64,000 nucleotides of DNA from Nocardia alni. Its GTDB lineage: Bacteria > Actinomycetota > Actinomycetes > Mycobacteriales > Mycobacteriaceae. The translations under genes were made by a program, and so were the position numbers. Shown one piece after another: positions 53,518 to 62,455 of this stretch. How positions within the stretch are numbered: position 1 is the stretch's first letter; every line of letters begins with the position of its first letter. The stretch is taken from positions 1-64,000 of the forward strand of contig NZ_JAGPOX010000016.1 in assembly GCF_019038435.1 (NCBI RefSeq), given 5' to 3'. The notes below the pieces were generated by a model. That model did not search any database. It saw only the letters and a list, made by a program, of their open reading frames with translations, and was not told where the DNA came from.

Positions 53518-53690
53518 GATAGTCTGCCGACAAGTGCCCCGATAGTCTGCCGAGAGGTATGTCGATAGTCTGCCGAGGGTTGTGTGGATGATCTGCCGAG
53601 GGTTGTGTGGATGATCTGCCGGTGGTGTGCTGGTCGATCTGCCGCTGGTTCGGTGGTGGAATTGCCGGGCTGAGGGTGGTGGATCTGCCG
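53518..53690 (-). repeat. Eight-unit array of 23-bp direct repeats upstream of the ATPase gene
   Basis: The core TCTGCCG (plus strand; CGGCAGA in the gene's direction) recurs with exact 23-base period at 53522, 53545, 53568, 53591, 53614, 53637, 53660 and 53683. Units one to three read GATAGTCTGCCGA, four and five GATGATCTGCCG; units six to eight keep ATCTGCCG with drift (unit seven AATTGCCG). Spacers are variable but similar (GGTTGTGTG in four and five). The array lies upstream of the -10 and is probably not transcribed with the gene. Confidence 0.85.
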
Positions 53691-54042
53691 ACACTAACCC
53701 GCCTGCCTTCGGCGAATGGGCACCCTCAGTGATGACTTCCTCCATGACAACCGCATCTGGCGAAGCGTGGTCGGTCGCGCAGGGCGATTGCGATCAGCCT
53801 GATCCAAATTCGTTCGGGCCGATCACCTTCGGCGCGGACGCAGGTAGAGCATCATCGTGTTACATCGGGTGACAGTGCGAGAAAGGTCACACGGCAGGAA
53901 GCCGGGGTCCTCCGCAATTATATTTGTGCGGGTGGGACAGCCAAGTCCGTGGCAAGCGAGACGGATTCACGCCCCGGAGGCTGTTTCTCGCCCAACTGCC
54001 TCCGCACCGCCTCGCCGAGTTCTGCCGATACCCGACGGCACT
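53691..54042 (+). other. Gene-poor stretch between repeat array and membrane protein gene
   Basis: No gene is well supported in these 350 bases. A 46-codon frame from ATG 53732 (MTSSMTTASGEAW...) ends at 53872. The frame of the next gene is open back to TTG 53857, but its codons there have low third-position GC, unlike normal genes of this genome. Confidence 0.4.
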
Positions 54043-54624
54043 ATGGGCTATGTCTGCGGTGGAATCGGAAGCCTGGTTATCTTCCCCCTCTTATTCATGC
54101 CTTGGCTCACCGTGGGGGGATGGGATGGTCGAGCGCAGGCCAACGCGTTCGGCGAGATCAAGGCCAGCACTGTGTATTTGAATATCTGGTCGCAGTCTGG
54201 ACCTGGTCTGGCTCACCTGACAGGCGTATGGGCGCTGTCGGCCGTCGTCGCCATTGTGCTTCTGGCTTTCGCCATCGCGCTCATTCTGCGCGGCAGTAGC
54301 GGCAACGTCGCGCATGTCGCCGCGGCTACCGCCGTAGTCGTGGCCGTATCGACGGTCGGCGACGTGTTCTACCTGCTGGGTAAGGGGCCCGAGCTGAAAG
54401 CGATGGTCGGTTTCGGTGGGGATCTGGGTGGCCAATTAGGGCTCGTGGCTCGCGCCTTCGCGGGCAAGGGTAACTATCCGATGCCCGGCACCGCCGATAC
54501 CTATGGCACAGCCAGACTCACCATGTGGGCGCTGGTGGCATGCGTGATGTCGATCCTGTCGGCCGGGGCGGTGCTCGCCCAGTGGAATCACAACCGACCG
54601 AGGTCGCCTCGAAGGGCGGTCTAG
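54043..54624 (+). CDS. Four-helix membrane protein
   Basis: A 193-residue protein if ATG 54043 is the start; the frame opens at TTG 53857 (255 residues) but third-position GC in that extension is only about half. Four membrane helices: GGIGSLVIFPLLFMPWLTV, WALSAVVAIVLLAFAIALIL, VAAATAVVVAVSTVGDVFYLL and MWALVACVMSILSAGAVLA. No motif is recognised. GC content is lower than typical. It is convergent with the TetR gene, overlapping its end by four bases. Confidence 0.6.
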   Translation: MGYVCGGIGSLVIFPLLFMPWLTVGGWDGRAQANAFGEIKASTVYLNIWSQSGPGLAHLTGVWALSAVVAIVLLAFAIALILRGSSGNVAHVAAATAVVVAVSTVGDVFYLLGKGPELKAMVGFGGDLGGQLGLVARAFAGKGNYPMPGTADTYGTARLTMWALVACVMSILSAGAVLAQWNHNRPRSPRRAV

Positions 54625-55235
54625 ACCGGAGTCGGCAACCGGAAGCCCGAGGCGAGCATCTCGAACGATGCGTCCATCATGGCCAGCAGGTCGGAGCCCG
54701 GGTCTTCGGGGTTCCACACCGACAGGGTCGCTCGGATGACCCCGTGCGCGGCGCCGGCCACGGCGCGTGAGTAGAGGTCGTCGGCCGGGAGGCCGGTGCG
54801 ACGGGAGATCCCTTCCGCTATCAGGGTTTGCGTGCGGCGGCTGTCGGCGAAGGCCATGGGCACCACTCGCGGATGCCGCCGCACCAGTTGCTGGTGCTCC
54901 CGCCAGGTCGGGCGCTCCTGAAGCAGGCGGATGCCCGCGTTGATCGCCTGGTGAACCGCTAGCAGCGGGTCCTCCTCGGCGGGGCGCGCGGCGATGCGGT
55001 CGGCCAGGGAGCCGCCGGCGCGCTCCTCGTGCCAGTCCAGCACGGCGTCGTCCTTGGAGCCGAAGTAGTTGAAGAAGGTGCGCGGGGAGACCTCGGCGGC
55101 GGCGCAGATGTCGTTGACCGTGACCGAGTCCGGACCTCGCTGCGCGTAGAGACGGACGGCGGCACGGTGCAGCGCCTCGCGGGTCTGCTGCTTCTTGCGT
55201 TCCCGGAGGCCGACGCCCGCGCTCGTGCTGCTCAC
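54621..55235 (-). CDS. TetR-family regulator of the FUSC gene
   Basis: A 204-residue TetR protein from GTG 55235. Helix-turn-helix at about 12-60 (ALHRAAVRLYAQRGPDSVTVNDICAAAEVSPRTFFNYFGSKDDAVL). TAACAT ends seven bases upstream of the GTG, so the mRNA is probably leaderless. The matching -35 falls in the TTGCACGAGTGCAA palindrome it shares with the divergent FUSC gene, which argues for autorepression and control of that efflux protein. Confidence 0.9.
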   Translation of the reverse strand: MSSTSAGVGLRERKKQQTREALHRAAVRLYAQRGPDSVTVNDICAAAEVSPRTFFNYFGSKDDAVLDWHEERAGGSLADRIAARPAEEDPLLAVHQAINAGIRLLQERPTWREHQQLVRRHPRVVPMAFADSRRTQTLIAEGISRRTGLPADDLYSRAVAGAAHGVIRATLSVWNPEDPGSDLLAMMDASFEMLASGFRLPTPV

Positions 55236-55254
55236 GCCCGCTATGTTACAGCAA

Positions 55255-55282
55255 TGCAGATTTGCACGAGTGCAAGTTTGCA
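55255..55282. promoter_or_regulatory. Palindromic operator between TetR and FUSC genes
   Basis: The core TTGCAC-GA-GTGCAA at 55262-55275 is perfect, and TGCA arms extend the symmetry to 28 bases with a few mismatches. It overlaps the predicted -35 of the regulator and the TTGCAC that could serve as -35 of the FUSC gene (with TACTAC/TACAAA near 55284-55292 as -10). Confidence 0.65.
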
Positions 55283-55297
55283 GTACTACAAAAAATA

Positions 55298-55314
55298 ACT
55301 TAGGCTGGCTAAGT
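55298..55314 (+). promoter_or_regulatory. Inverted repeat in the FUSC leader
   Basis: ACTTAG-GCTGG-CTAAGT, six-base-pair arms and a five-base loop, lies at the likely transcript start of the FUSC gene. It could be a second operator or a 5' stem-loop. Confidence 0.45.
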
Positions 55315-55413
55315 AACTAGCGGTGGGGTCACGGCGACGAAGCCGTGCGCAACGGAGCGGCCGACGGAGCCTCACGAGCCATTCGAAGCTTGGAAAACAA
55401 GGAGAACTGCGTC

Positions 55414-58400
55414 TTGTCGACTGTGTTCGGCAGTGGCGGCAGGTGCCCGACCTGCCGTCCGCCTTGGCCCATACGTCTGCGTGATCACCTGCAAGCCACC
55501 GATCCCGCCCTGGCCCGTCTGCGCACCGGGTGGCGAATGCTGATGGTTCTTCCGGTCACCTTGGCCGTGGGCTACGGGATGGCCCATGCGCTGGGGCAAC
55601 CGGCCATGTTCGGGATGACCTACGGCGGCATAGCCGGACTGCTGATCGGCCTGACGATCGCCGGCCCCAAGGCGGGGCGGCTGGCCGTGCGCTGCGTCTG
55701 GGGTGTCCCGGCCTTCCTGCTCGCGCTGCTGTGCGCGATCGAGGTCCAGCCTTACCGGATTCTCGCGCTGCTCGCGGTGGCCGTGGTTGTCGTGGTGCAA
55801 CTTGCGGCGCCCGCGTTCCTCGGCGAGTTCGGGCATGACGGCGGCGTCATGCTCTTCGCCGGTTTCCTCGGCGGCATCCTGGTGCCCATACCGCTGGAGA
55901 AGATGCAGTACATCGCCCCGATCGTCATCGTCGCGGCGGCTGCGGCGGCCGTGGTCCAGGTGGTGCTGTGCCGGATGCGCCCGGCGACCGGTCTGGTGCA
56001 CATCGAACGGGCCTTCCTGACCCGCACCCGTTACGTGGTCCGGCGCGCCACCCGGATGCTCGAGCCGGGCGAATCCACCGCCCGCGCGAACCGCAAACTC
56101 TGCGACGAGATGATCCACCTGAACGAGGCGGCCATGCTCGTGGACGGCCATCTGGCAAGCTCCGGGCGTCCGGGAGGGGCCGCCGCTCGCATGCACCGGC
56201 TGGTTTTCGACACCGAGCTGGCCGCGAACGCGCTGGGCCGCACGGTCGTTCTGCTGTGCCGCGTCCCGCTGCCCGACGAGGTACGCGCGCACCTGCTCGC
56301 GGCTCTCGCTGGTCTCGACCGCGGCGGTCGGCGGCATGACGACGCGCTCCCGGCCGCGACCGCACCGCTACTCGACTGGCTGGCCCGGCACGAGGGCGAT
56401 TCCCGGGATACCGAACACGAGCACCTCGTCTCGATGCTCTACCGGTTCGTCGCCGTGCTCGGCGACCTGCACCGCGTCAGCGATGCCTGGACCACCCAGG
56501 TGGACGAGCGGCTGGAGGCGGATATCGCCGCCGCCGACACTCAACCCTTCACCACACCCGTCGAGCTGGTCACGGGCAAGCTGCCCGGCACCAACCTGCT
56601 GGCCGGCCGTGCCCTGGGCGCCGGTGGCATGGGCCGCCCCTGGAACGTCTGGAGCAAGCCCGACCCCCAGATCCGGATCGCCGTTCAGATGCTGATCACG
56701 CTGGTGATCGCCATTCCGCTGGGTGACGCGCTGAACGGCTATCGGTTCTACTGGGCCGTGATCGGCGCGCTGATCATCTTCATGAACACCGACTCCGTGC
56801 ACGATCGGGTGCGCAAGACCGTCAAACGCGTCGTCGGCACGCTCATCGGCGGTTTCGTCGGAATCGGCGTCGCGGATCTTCTCGGAGTACACCACCCGAT
56901 GGTGACGGTGACACTGCTGTGCCTGGCCGTTGTGGCGGGCGCCTACTCGATCAGCGCCTACTACGGGGTGTGGGCCGGCAGCCTGGCCTTCGCGCTCATC
57001 CAGCTCTACGCCTTCACCGGCGGATTCAAGGACTCGGTGGTGGTGTTGCGTGCGGGGGAGAACGCCCTGGGTGCGGTCATCGCCATCCTGGTGGCTCTGG
57101 TGGTCCTGCCCCTCGCGACCCGCACTCTGCTGCGCCACGCCCAGGCCACCCACGTCCGCTCGCTGGCCACGTTCGTGCGCGAGTCCGGTGAGGTGTGGAG
57201 CGGATCCGCTGGCGCCGAAGGCACCCGTGAGCAGGCCAGAGCGGTGGACCAGGCGACTCATGAGCTGCGCCGGTTCACCCTGTCGCTCGTTCATCTTCCG
57301 GGCAGCGCCGGCCGCGAGCATGCCGAGGAGATCCGTTCCATGCTGCGCACTGCCGCCGTCTGCGCGCGGGAGATGTCGCTCGGCAGCGGTAGGGCTGTGC
57401 TGACCGCGGGCCAGCGTGCACAACTCCTGCGGATCACCGGCAGCCTGTCCGACTCGATCGACGCCCTTGCCGGGATCGTGTCGGAGACCGAGAAGGCCTC
57501 CGCCGGCGCACCCGTCCCCGAGCCCTGGATCCGCCGGGCCGAGGAGATCCGGCAGTTGCAGGCGGCTCTGTCCGTCTCCCCGGCCAACGCCCGGTTGCGG
57601 CACGCGCTCCATTATCTCGGGTACCTGGACGATCTGCTGGGAGACCTCGCCGCCCGGCTGGACATGACCGTGCAGGGGAGCGACTACCGTACCGTCGCCC
57701 CGGCCCTCGACCGTGAGCTGTTCGCCCTGCACGCCCGCCAGGCGACCGCCGAACGGGCGCGATCGGCAGGCGGCCCGGCACGCTACGCCCGCGCCGCGTC
57801 CGCTGTGCAGACGCGGCCGGTGGCCGATTCGCCGATCTCCGGCGGCGACGGTCGCTGGATCGGCGGTCGCGTCCTCACCGGAACCGGTCACCCGCTGTCC
57901 GCCGCGGCGCTGACCCTGATCGATCAGCACGGCCGCCAGGTCTCGCGTGCGACCGGAAGGGATGACGGCAGCTACCGCATCTCCGTGCCCGCGACGGGCA
58001 GTTACGTGCTGATCGTCTCGGCGACCGGTCACGGACCGGTGGCCGTGAACGTGACCGCGAGTTCGAGTACGCAGCAGCAGGACGTCACCCTGCTGGGCTC
58101 GGGTGAACTGTCGGGCGTCGTGCGCCGGGCCGACCACGGTGAGCCACTCGCGGACGCCACCGTGACCCTGACCGACGCCCGCGGCGAGGTGGTCGGGGCG
58201 GCGATCACCGCCGCCGACGGCGCCTACGTGTGCGGCGGCCTGATATCGGGCCGCTACACCCTGGTGGCCAACGCCGAATCCATGCGCCCGACGGCGATCA
58301 CCCTGACCGTGCCCGAGACCGAACACCTGCGCTACGACATCGACATGGAGCAGGCGGCCTTGCTCGCCGGTTCGGTCCGAGCCGGCGAACGAGCTGTCCC

Positions 58401-58605
58401 CGACGCCCGCGTGACGGTCCTCGACGCCTCCGGCGCCCTGGTAGCCCACGCCCACACCGACACCGACGGCCACTATGTCGTCCCGGACCTGGATAAGGGC
58501 CGCTACACCGTGGTAACCAGCGGCTACCCGCCCGCGACCAGCCGCGTCACAGTGACAGGCACCGAGATCGTCCACGACCTGGTGCTCGGCTACGACGACC
58601 AGTAG
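55414..58605 (+). CDS. FUSC-family membrane protein with three C-terminal carboxypeptidase-regulatory-like domains
   Basis: A 1063-residue protein. TTG 55414 is chosen because AAGGAG (55399-55404) precedes it; the frame extends to 55345 without a site. Two six-helix-type membrane blocks (about 35-195 and 415-560) are separated by a cytosolic helical region, the FUSC/aromatic-acid-exporter plan. A helical region (570-790) is followed by three beta-sandwich repeats starting near 817, 899 and 984, each with G-x-V...G..L..A.VTL.D..G..V......DG.Y. Such domains are normally extracellular or adhesive, so their attachment to an efflux protein is unusual. It is controlled by the divergent TetR. Confidence 0.85.
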   Translation: MSTVFGSGGRCPTCRPPWPIRLRDHLQATDPALARLRTGWRMLMVLPVTLAVGYGMAHALGQPAMFGMTYGGIAGLLIGLTIAGPKAGRLAVRCVWGVPAFLLALLCAIEVQPYRILALLAVAVVVVVQLAAPAFLGEFGHDGGVMLFAGFLGGILVPIPLEKMQYIAPIVIVAAAAAAVVQVVLCRMRPATGLVHIERAFLTRTRYVVRRATRMLEPGESTARANRKLCDEMIHLNEAAMLVDGHLASSGRPGGAAARMHRLVFDTELAANALGRTVVLLCRVPLPDEVRAHLLAALAGLDRGGRRHDDALPAATAPLLDWLARHEGDSRDTEHEHLVSMLYRFVAVLGDLHRVSDAWTTQVDERLEADIAAADTQPFTTPVELVTGKLPGTNLLAGRALGAGGMGRPWNVWSKPDPQIRIAVQMLITLVIAIPLGDALNGYRFYWAVIGALIIFMNTDSVHDRVRKTVKRVVGTLIGGFVGIGVADLLGVHHPMVTVTLLCLAVVAGAYSISAYYGVWAGSLAFALIQLYAFTGGFKDSVVVLRAGENALGAVIAILVALVVLPLATRTLLRHAQATHVRSLATFVRESGEVWSGSAGAEGTREQARAVDQATHELRRFTLSLVHLPGSAGREHAEEIRSMLRTAAVCAREMSLGSGRAVLTAGQRAQLLRITGSLSDSIDALAGIVSETEKASAGAPVPEPWIRRAEEIRQLQAALSVSPANARLRHALHYLGYLDDLLGDLAARLDMTVQGSDYRTVAPALDRELFALHARQATAERARSAGGPARYARAASAVQTRPVADSPISGGDGRWIGGRVLTGTGHPLSAAALTLIDQHGRQVSRATGRDDGSYRISVPATGSYVLIVSATGHGPVAVNVTASSSTQQQDVTLLGSGELSGVVRRADHGEPLADATVTLTDARGEVVGAAITAADGAYVCGGLISGRYTLVANAESMRPTAITLTVPETEHLRYDIDMEQAALLAGSVRAGERAVPDARVTVLDASGALVAHAHTDTDGHYVVPDLDKGRYTVVTSGYPPATSRVTVTGTEIVHDLVLGYDDQ

Positions 58606-58710
58606 GCCGCGTCGGATCGGTAGGCGCTTCCTCGCCTGCCCACCGCCGGGACACCCTGTGCCGCTGGCCTTTCGCGAGCGCGTGCTCGACGAGCCGTGAA
58701 ATCGGCTGGG

Positions 58711-59352
58711 TCACAGGGTGTCGGCGGCCAGCCCTAAGCCCAGGGCGATCAGAATTGTGGCCAGGGCTCGTTCGATGCGTTGTCGAATGGCTTTGCGTTG
58801 CAGCCAGGTTGCGGCTCGGTTGGCGATCAGGACGACGCTCACGCACCAGGCGGTGTCGATGATCAGCTGGACTGTTGCGAGGGTCAGGACTGTCGCCAGG
58901 ATCGGTCCTCGGGGCGGTAGGAACTGCGGCAGGATGGTCAGGCCGAAGACCGCCGCTTTCGGGTTGGCGGCGATCGAGATGAGCGAGGCGCGGAATGCCG
59001 CGGTCGGGGTGCGGCCGCTCGGTAGGACGCTGGGCAGTGATGTTCCGGGGGTGTCGTGGTTGCGGGCGCCGCGCCACGCCTGGATGCCGAGGTAGACCAG
59101 GACCGCGGCGCCGAGGATGTGGATTGCTTGGTCGAGGGCTCGGTTGGCGATCAGTAGGGCCGATAGGCCCGCGCCGCCGGCCAGCGTCCAGCCCAGGACG
59201 CCGATCTCGTTGCCCGCCACCGCCGCTAGTCCGGCCGATCGACCGTCGCGTATGGACCGCTGGAGGAACAGGGCGGTCGCCGGGCCGGGGATGGCGGCCA
59301 GGATCAGGCACGCCAGGGTGAAGGCGGGGAGGACGTGGAGCAGGTGCGACAT
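58711..59352 (-). CDS. LysE-family amino-acid exporter
   Basis: A 213-residue protein with five to six membrane helices and the LysE-type start PAFTLACLILAAIPGPATALFLQRSIRDGRSAG, with conserved P-G-P, and FRASLISIAANPKAAVFGLTILPQF in the second half. It would export an amino acid or related solute; the substrate is unknown. It stands alone on the minus strand. Confidence 0.87.
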   Translation of the reverse strand: MSHLLHVLPAFTLACLILAAIPGPATALFLQRSIRDGRSAGLAAVAGNEIGVLGWTLAGGAGLSALLIANRALDQAIHILGAAVLVYLGIQAWRGARNHDTPGTSLPSVLPSGRTPTAAFRASLISIAANPKAAVFGLTILPQFLPPRGPILATVLTLATVQLIIDTAWCVSVVLIANRAATWLQRKAIRQRIERALATILIALGLGLAADTL

Positions 59353-59571
59353 TCCGTCGAGTCTGCTGACCGCCCCGAGGGCTCGTCCACTTGTTATCGC
59401 GTGTACCGCGCCGACCTGCTCGTCCGCTTGGGCGACGTGTCAGTTGTGAGCATCGTCCATCAGAGATCCGACGCCACAGACGTTGACAACGCGAGCTCAC
59501 TGTCCTCAATGGGCTCGGCATCCGGTCGCACCATGCAGGATCGAGCAAGCACCCGAACTCTGGCCGTCGAT

Positions 59572-60405
59572 TCAGGGCAACTGACCTGTTTCAGCCGCAT
59601 TGCTCGAGGGCCAGGCATCGTTGTCTACCGCGAGCCAAGGCTCGCCTGCCGCGGAGGTGAGGGGGGTGCCGGTGAATTCCTGGACGTCGCGGTGGAGGTG
59701 TGACTGGTCGGCGTAACCGGTGTCGGCCGCCACCTGTGCGGGGGAGAGTCCCCGGACCAGTTGGTGTATGGCGTGATCGAATCGGACCAGCATGGCGGCG
59801 CGTTTGGGGGTGAGGCCGATGTGGGCGCCGAAACGTGACCACAGCCGCTGCCGGCTCCAACCGACCTCTGTTGCCAGATGTTCGATGCGGAACCGGCCTC
59901 TGCTGGCGATGATTTGGTGCCAGGCCCAGGCAATCTCGGGGGCGGCGCGGCGGTGGTCGTCGCACCAGCGTGTCGATAAGGTCGCCTCGATGAGCGCGAA
60001 TCGTTCGGGCCAGCTGCGTGTTTCGTGTAGACGCTCGCTCAGGCGTATCGCGTCGCGGCCCCACAGATCGTCCAGAGAGACTATGCCCCCGGATAATTCG
60101 GCGAGTGGGAGCCGGAGAACGGCGGATGCGGTGAACGGTGACAGGCGGATCTGCACACACTCGATGTCTTCGAAGCGCACCGCGAACGGGTTGCCGGTCA
60201 GGCCGAGGGCCAGGCTGCTGGAGTGAGTTCGCCCCGACGGGTCACGGACCTCGAAGCGGTTGTCACCGATCGTGATCGCTACCGTGACAGCCGGATGCGG
60301 TATGGCGCGCAGCAGAGTTGGACCGTCGCCGTGAATGCGGAATCCGGCCATGTCCACGCCTCGGGGCACGGGCATCCGCAGTGGTCGCGTGATCTCCCAA
60401 ACCAC
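59572..60405 (-). CDS. AraC-family regulator
   Basis: A 277-residue protein with a beta-rich N-terminal sensor (about 1-150) and a C-terminal AraC DNA-binding domain (about 165-265): two helix-turn-helix units, LATEVGWSRQRLWSRFGAHIG and LSPAQVAADTGYADQSHLHRDVQEFTGTPLT. It is divergent from a secreted hydrolase gene with 122 bases between, so it is the likely regulator of that gene. Confidence 0.87.
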   Translation of the reverse strand: MVWEITRPLRMPVPRGVDMAGFRIHGDGPTLLRAIPHPAVTVAITIGDNRFEVRDPSGRTHSSSLALGLTGNPFAVRFEDIECVQIRLSPFTASAVLRLPLAELSGGIVSLDDLWGRDAIRLSERLHETRSWPERFALIEATLSTRWCDDHRRAAPEIAWAWHQIIASRGRFRIEHLATEVGWSRQRLWSRFGAHIGLTPKRAAMLVRFDHAIHQLVRGLSPAQVAADTGYADQSHLHRDVQEFTGTPLTSAAGEPWLAVDNDAWPSSNAAETGQLP

Positions 60406-60527
60406 ACCGCGATCATACGTGTCGTCCAGGACGGGTAGCGAGCATCGAGGCCCTTACATTTCTTCAAGACGTAAGTCGTTGTCTCCCAGCAGGGTGGTGG
60501 TGTCACGAACGGACCGAAGGAGGACCT

Positions 60528-61457
60528 ATGAATGAGATCACCACCACGGCAACGGGTCGGCGGCGACGGATCGCACTGATGATCGCCGCGATGTCGGCCG
60601 CGATGCTCGCGGGCAGCGTTCCGGGGGTCGTGACTGCCGCGCCGCCCGCATCCGCGGATCGCATGATGCACCTTCCCGGCGGCGATATCCATGTCGTTGC
60701 GAGCGGAATACCCAGCGCGGACGCGGTGGTTCTGCTGCACGGGCTGGGCGGATCGACCACATGGTGGGATCAGGTGATGCCGGCCCTGCGGGGCCGCTAC
60801 GTGGTGCGGATCGATCTGCTCGGACACGGCGAATCGGCCAAGCCTGATTGCTGTTACGGAATGGCCGATCAGGCGAGGGTGGTCGGCGAGGTGCTCGACG
60901 GGCTCGGCGTGCGCCACGCGGTGCTCGTCGGACATTCCACCGGCGGTTATGTGGCGACCTCGCTGGCCGAACAGCGCCGCGGTCTGGTGTCGGCGCTCGA
61001 GCTGATCGATACCGGCGCACGGCTCGACGCGTACACCGACAACAGCCCTGTCAGCGGTCTATTCTTCAACCCGGCGATCGGGCAACCGCTGTGGCCGCTG
61101 CTGCCGGACGCCGCCATTCGGTACCTTCTGAGCAGCGCCTTCACTCGCGACGTATCGATTCCCGCCCCGATCGTCGCCGCCGTCCGGGGCATGACATACC
61201 GCAGTCTCACCGAGACCTCGAACGCGTCGGACGCGTACCTGCGGGCCGAGTCCGAACCGGACCGGCTCGTGGCCCTGCACCTGCCGACCATGGTGATCTA
61301 CGGCTCCCGGGACAAGCGCTGGATGCCGACGTCCTACCAGGACTACCGCCGAGTCCCCAGCGTCCGGATCGTGTCCCTCGACTGCGGTCACACGCCCATG
61401 ATCGAGGAGCCAGGCCCCACCGGCGCCCTCATCCACGACTTCACCGCGCAGTACTGA
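60528..61457 (+). CDS. Secreted alpha/beta hydrolase
   Basis: A 309-residue protein; AAGGAGG lies five bases before ATG 60528. A signal peptide (about 12-43, ending ASA) leads to an alpha/beta hydrolase: VVLLHGLGG, nucleophile Ser in VGHSTGGYV, acid Asp in YGSRDKRW and His in DCGHTPM. The adjacent CC in PDCCYG and the late Cys may pair. The substrate is unknown. It is divergent from the AraC regulator. Confidence 0.87.
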   Translation: MNEITTTATGRRRRIALMIAAMSAAMLAGSVPGVVTAAPPASADRMMHLPGGDIHVVASGIPSADAVVLLHGLGGSTTWWDQVMPALRGRYVVRIDLLGHGESAKPDCCYGMADQARVVGEVLDGLGVRHAVLVGHSTGGYVATSLAEQRRGLVSALELIDTGARLDAYTDNSPVSGLFFNPAIGQPLWPLLPDAAIRYLLSSAFTRDVSIPAPIVAAVRGMTYRSLTETSNASDAYLRAESEPDRLVALHLPTMVIYGSRDKRWMPTSYQDYRRVPSVRIVSLDCGHTPMIEEPGPTGALIHDFTAQY

Positions 61458-61681
61458 AACGAGGGTGCGCGGGCAGCGTGATCATCTCACCGAGGCTGGC
61501 GGCCTGCTGCGCTGGCCTGAGACCCCACCTGATGGTGAGGCTCCGACGCCGTCGATTCGAGGTTTTGCTTATCGCTGCCACAGGTAACGCCGATGGCCGA
61601 CCGGGAAGCGTCGCAGTGGAATTCGGATTGAACCGATCGCGATGTCGGCACGGTGCCGACGGCGAACACTGAGGAGAAGCG

Positions 61682-62425
61682 ATGTCGGAATTGTCCGGGC
61701 TCTCGGCGTTGGTGACCGGTGGGACCAGCGGGATCGGGCGGGCGACCGCCCTCGAATTGGCACGACGCGGTGCCCGGGTCGCGGTCGCCGGGCGTGATGC
61801 CGAGCGCGGTAAGCGAGTGGTTGCGGAGATCGAAAAGCTGGGTGCGACAGGGATATTCATCCCGACGGAGCTGAGCGATGCGGCATCGGTGCGCAGCCTG
61901 GCCGGTGCGACGATTGCCGCGTTCGGTCAGGTGGATGTGCTGGTCAACAACGCGGGGGTCTTCCCGTTCGGTCCGACGGAGCAGACCAGCGAGGCGGACT
62001 TCGATGCAGTGTTCGCCGTCAATGTGAAGGCTCCGTATTTCCTGGTTGCCGAACTTGCCCCGGCGATGGCCGAGCGCGGGCACGGCGCGATCGTCAATAT
62101 CACCACCATGGTCGCCGAATTCGGTATGTCCGGAATGGGCCTCTACGGCTCCAGCAAGGCGGCGGTGGGTCTGCTGACCAAGGCGTGGGCGGCCGAATAC
62201 GGGCCGCGCGGTGTTCGCGTCAACGCCGTCAGTCCCGGTCCGACCCGCACCGAGGGCACTGCGGGCATGGGTGAGGGTCTGGATCAGCTGGCCGCCGCGG
62301 CCCCAGCCGGTCGACCCGGAACGCCGGAGGAGATCGCGGAGGCCATCGCCTTCCTGGCCGGCAAGCAGGCCACCTTCGTACACGGGGTGGTGCTGCCGGT
62401 CGACGGTGGCCGCGTCGCGGTCTGA
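61682..62425 (+). CDS. Short-chain dehydrogenase/reductase
   Basis: A 247-residue classical SDR; GAGGAGAAG precedes ATG 61682. Cofactor loop TGGTSGIGRA, VLVNNAGVF, Ser/Thr in NITTMVAEF and Y-x-x-x-K in YGSSKAAV. The normally conserved catalytic Ser position reads Thr-Thr in ITTM, which should be checked. It is followed by a LysR gene on the same strand. Confidence 0.85.
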   Translation: MSELSGLSALVTGGTSGIGRATALELARRGARVAVAGRDAERGKRVVAEIEKLGATGIFIPTELSDAASVRSLAGATIAAFGQVDVLVNNAGVFPFGPTEQTSEADFDAVFAVNVKAPYFLVAELAPAMAERGHGAIVNITTMVAEFGMSGMGLYGSSKAAVGLLTKAWAAEYGPRGVRVNAVSPGPTRTEGTAGMGEGLDQLAAAAPAGRPGTPEEIAEAIAFLAGKQATFVHGVVLPVDGGRVAV

Positions 62426-62455
62426 TCGCGGCATCGGGCGTGCTGTGATGAACGC

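Noticed and set aside
53518..53690. The 23-bp array as a CRISPR
   Set aside because: The period is far too short for repeat plus spacer, the between-core sequences are similar to one another, and there are no cas genes.
53518..53690. The 23-bp array as a plasmid iteron origin
   Set aside because: No Rep protein, DnaA boxes or AT-rich region is nearby; kept only as a remote possibility.
53446..53745. 99-codon minus-strand frame across the repeat array
   Set aside because: The 23-base period rotates through all frames and the frame overlaps the promoter and start of the ATPase gene, so it is unlikely to be translated.
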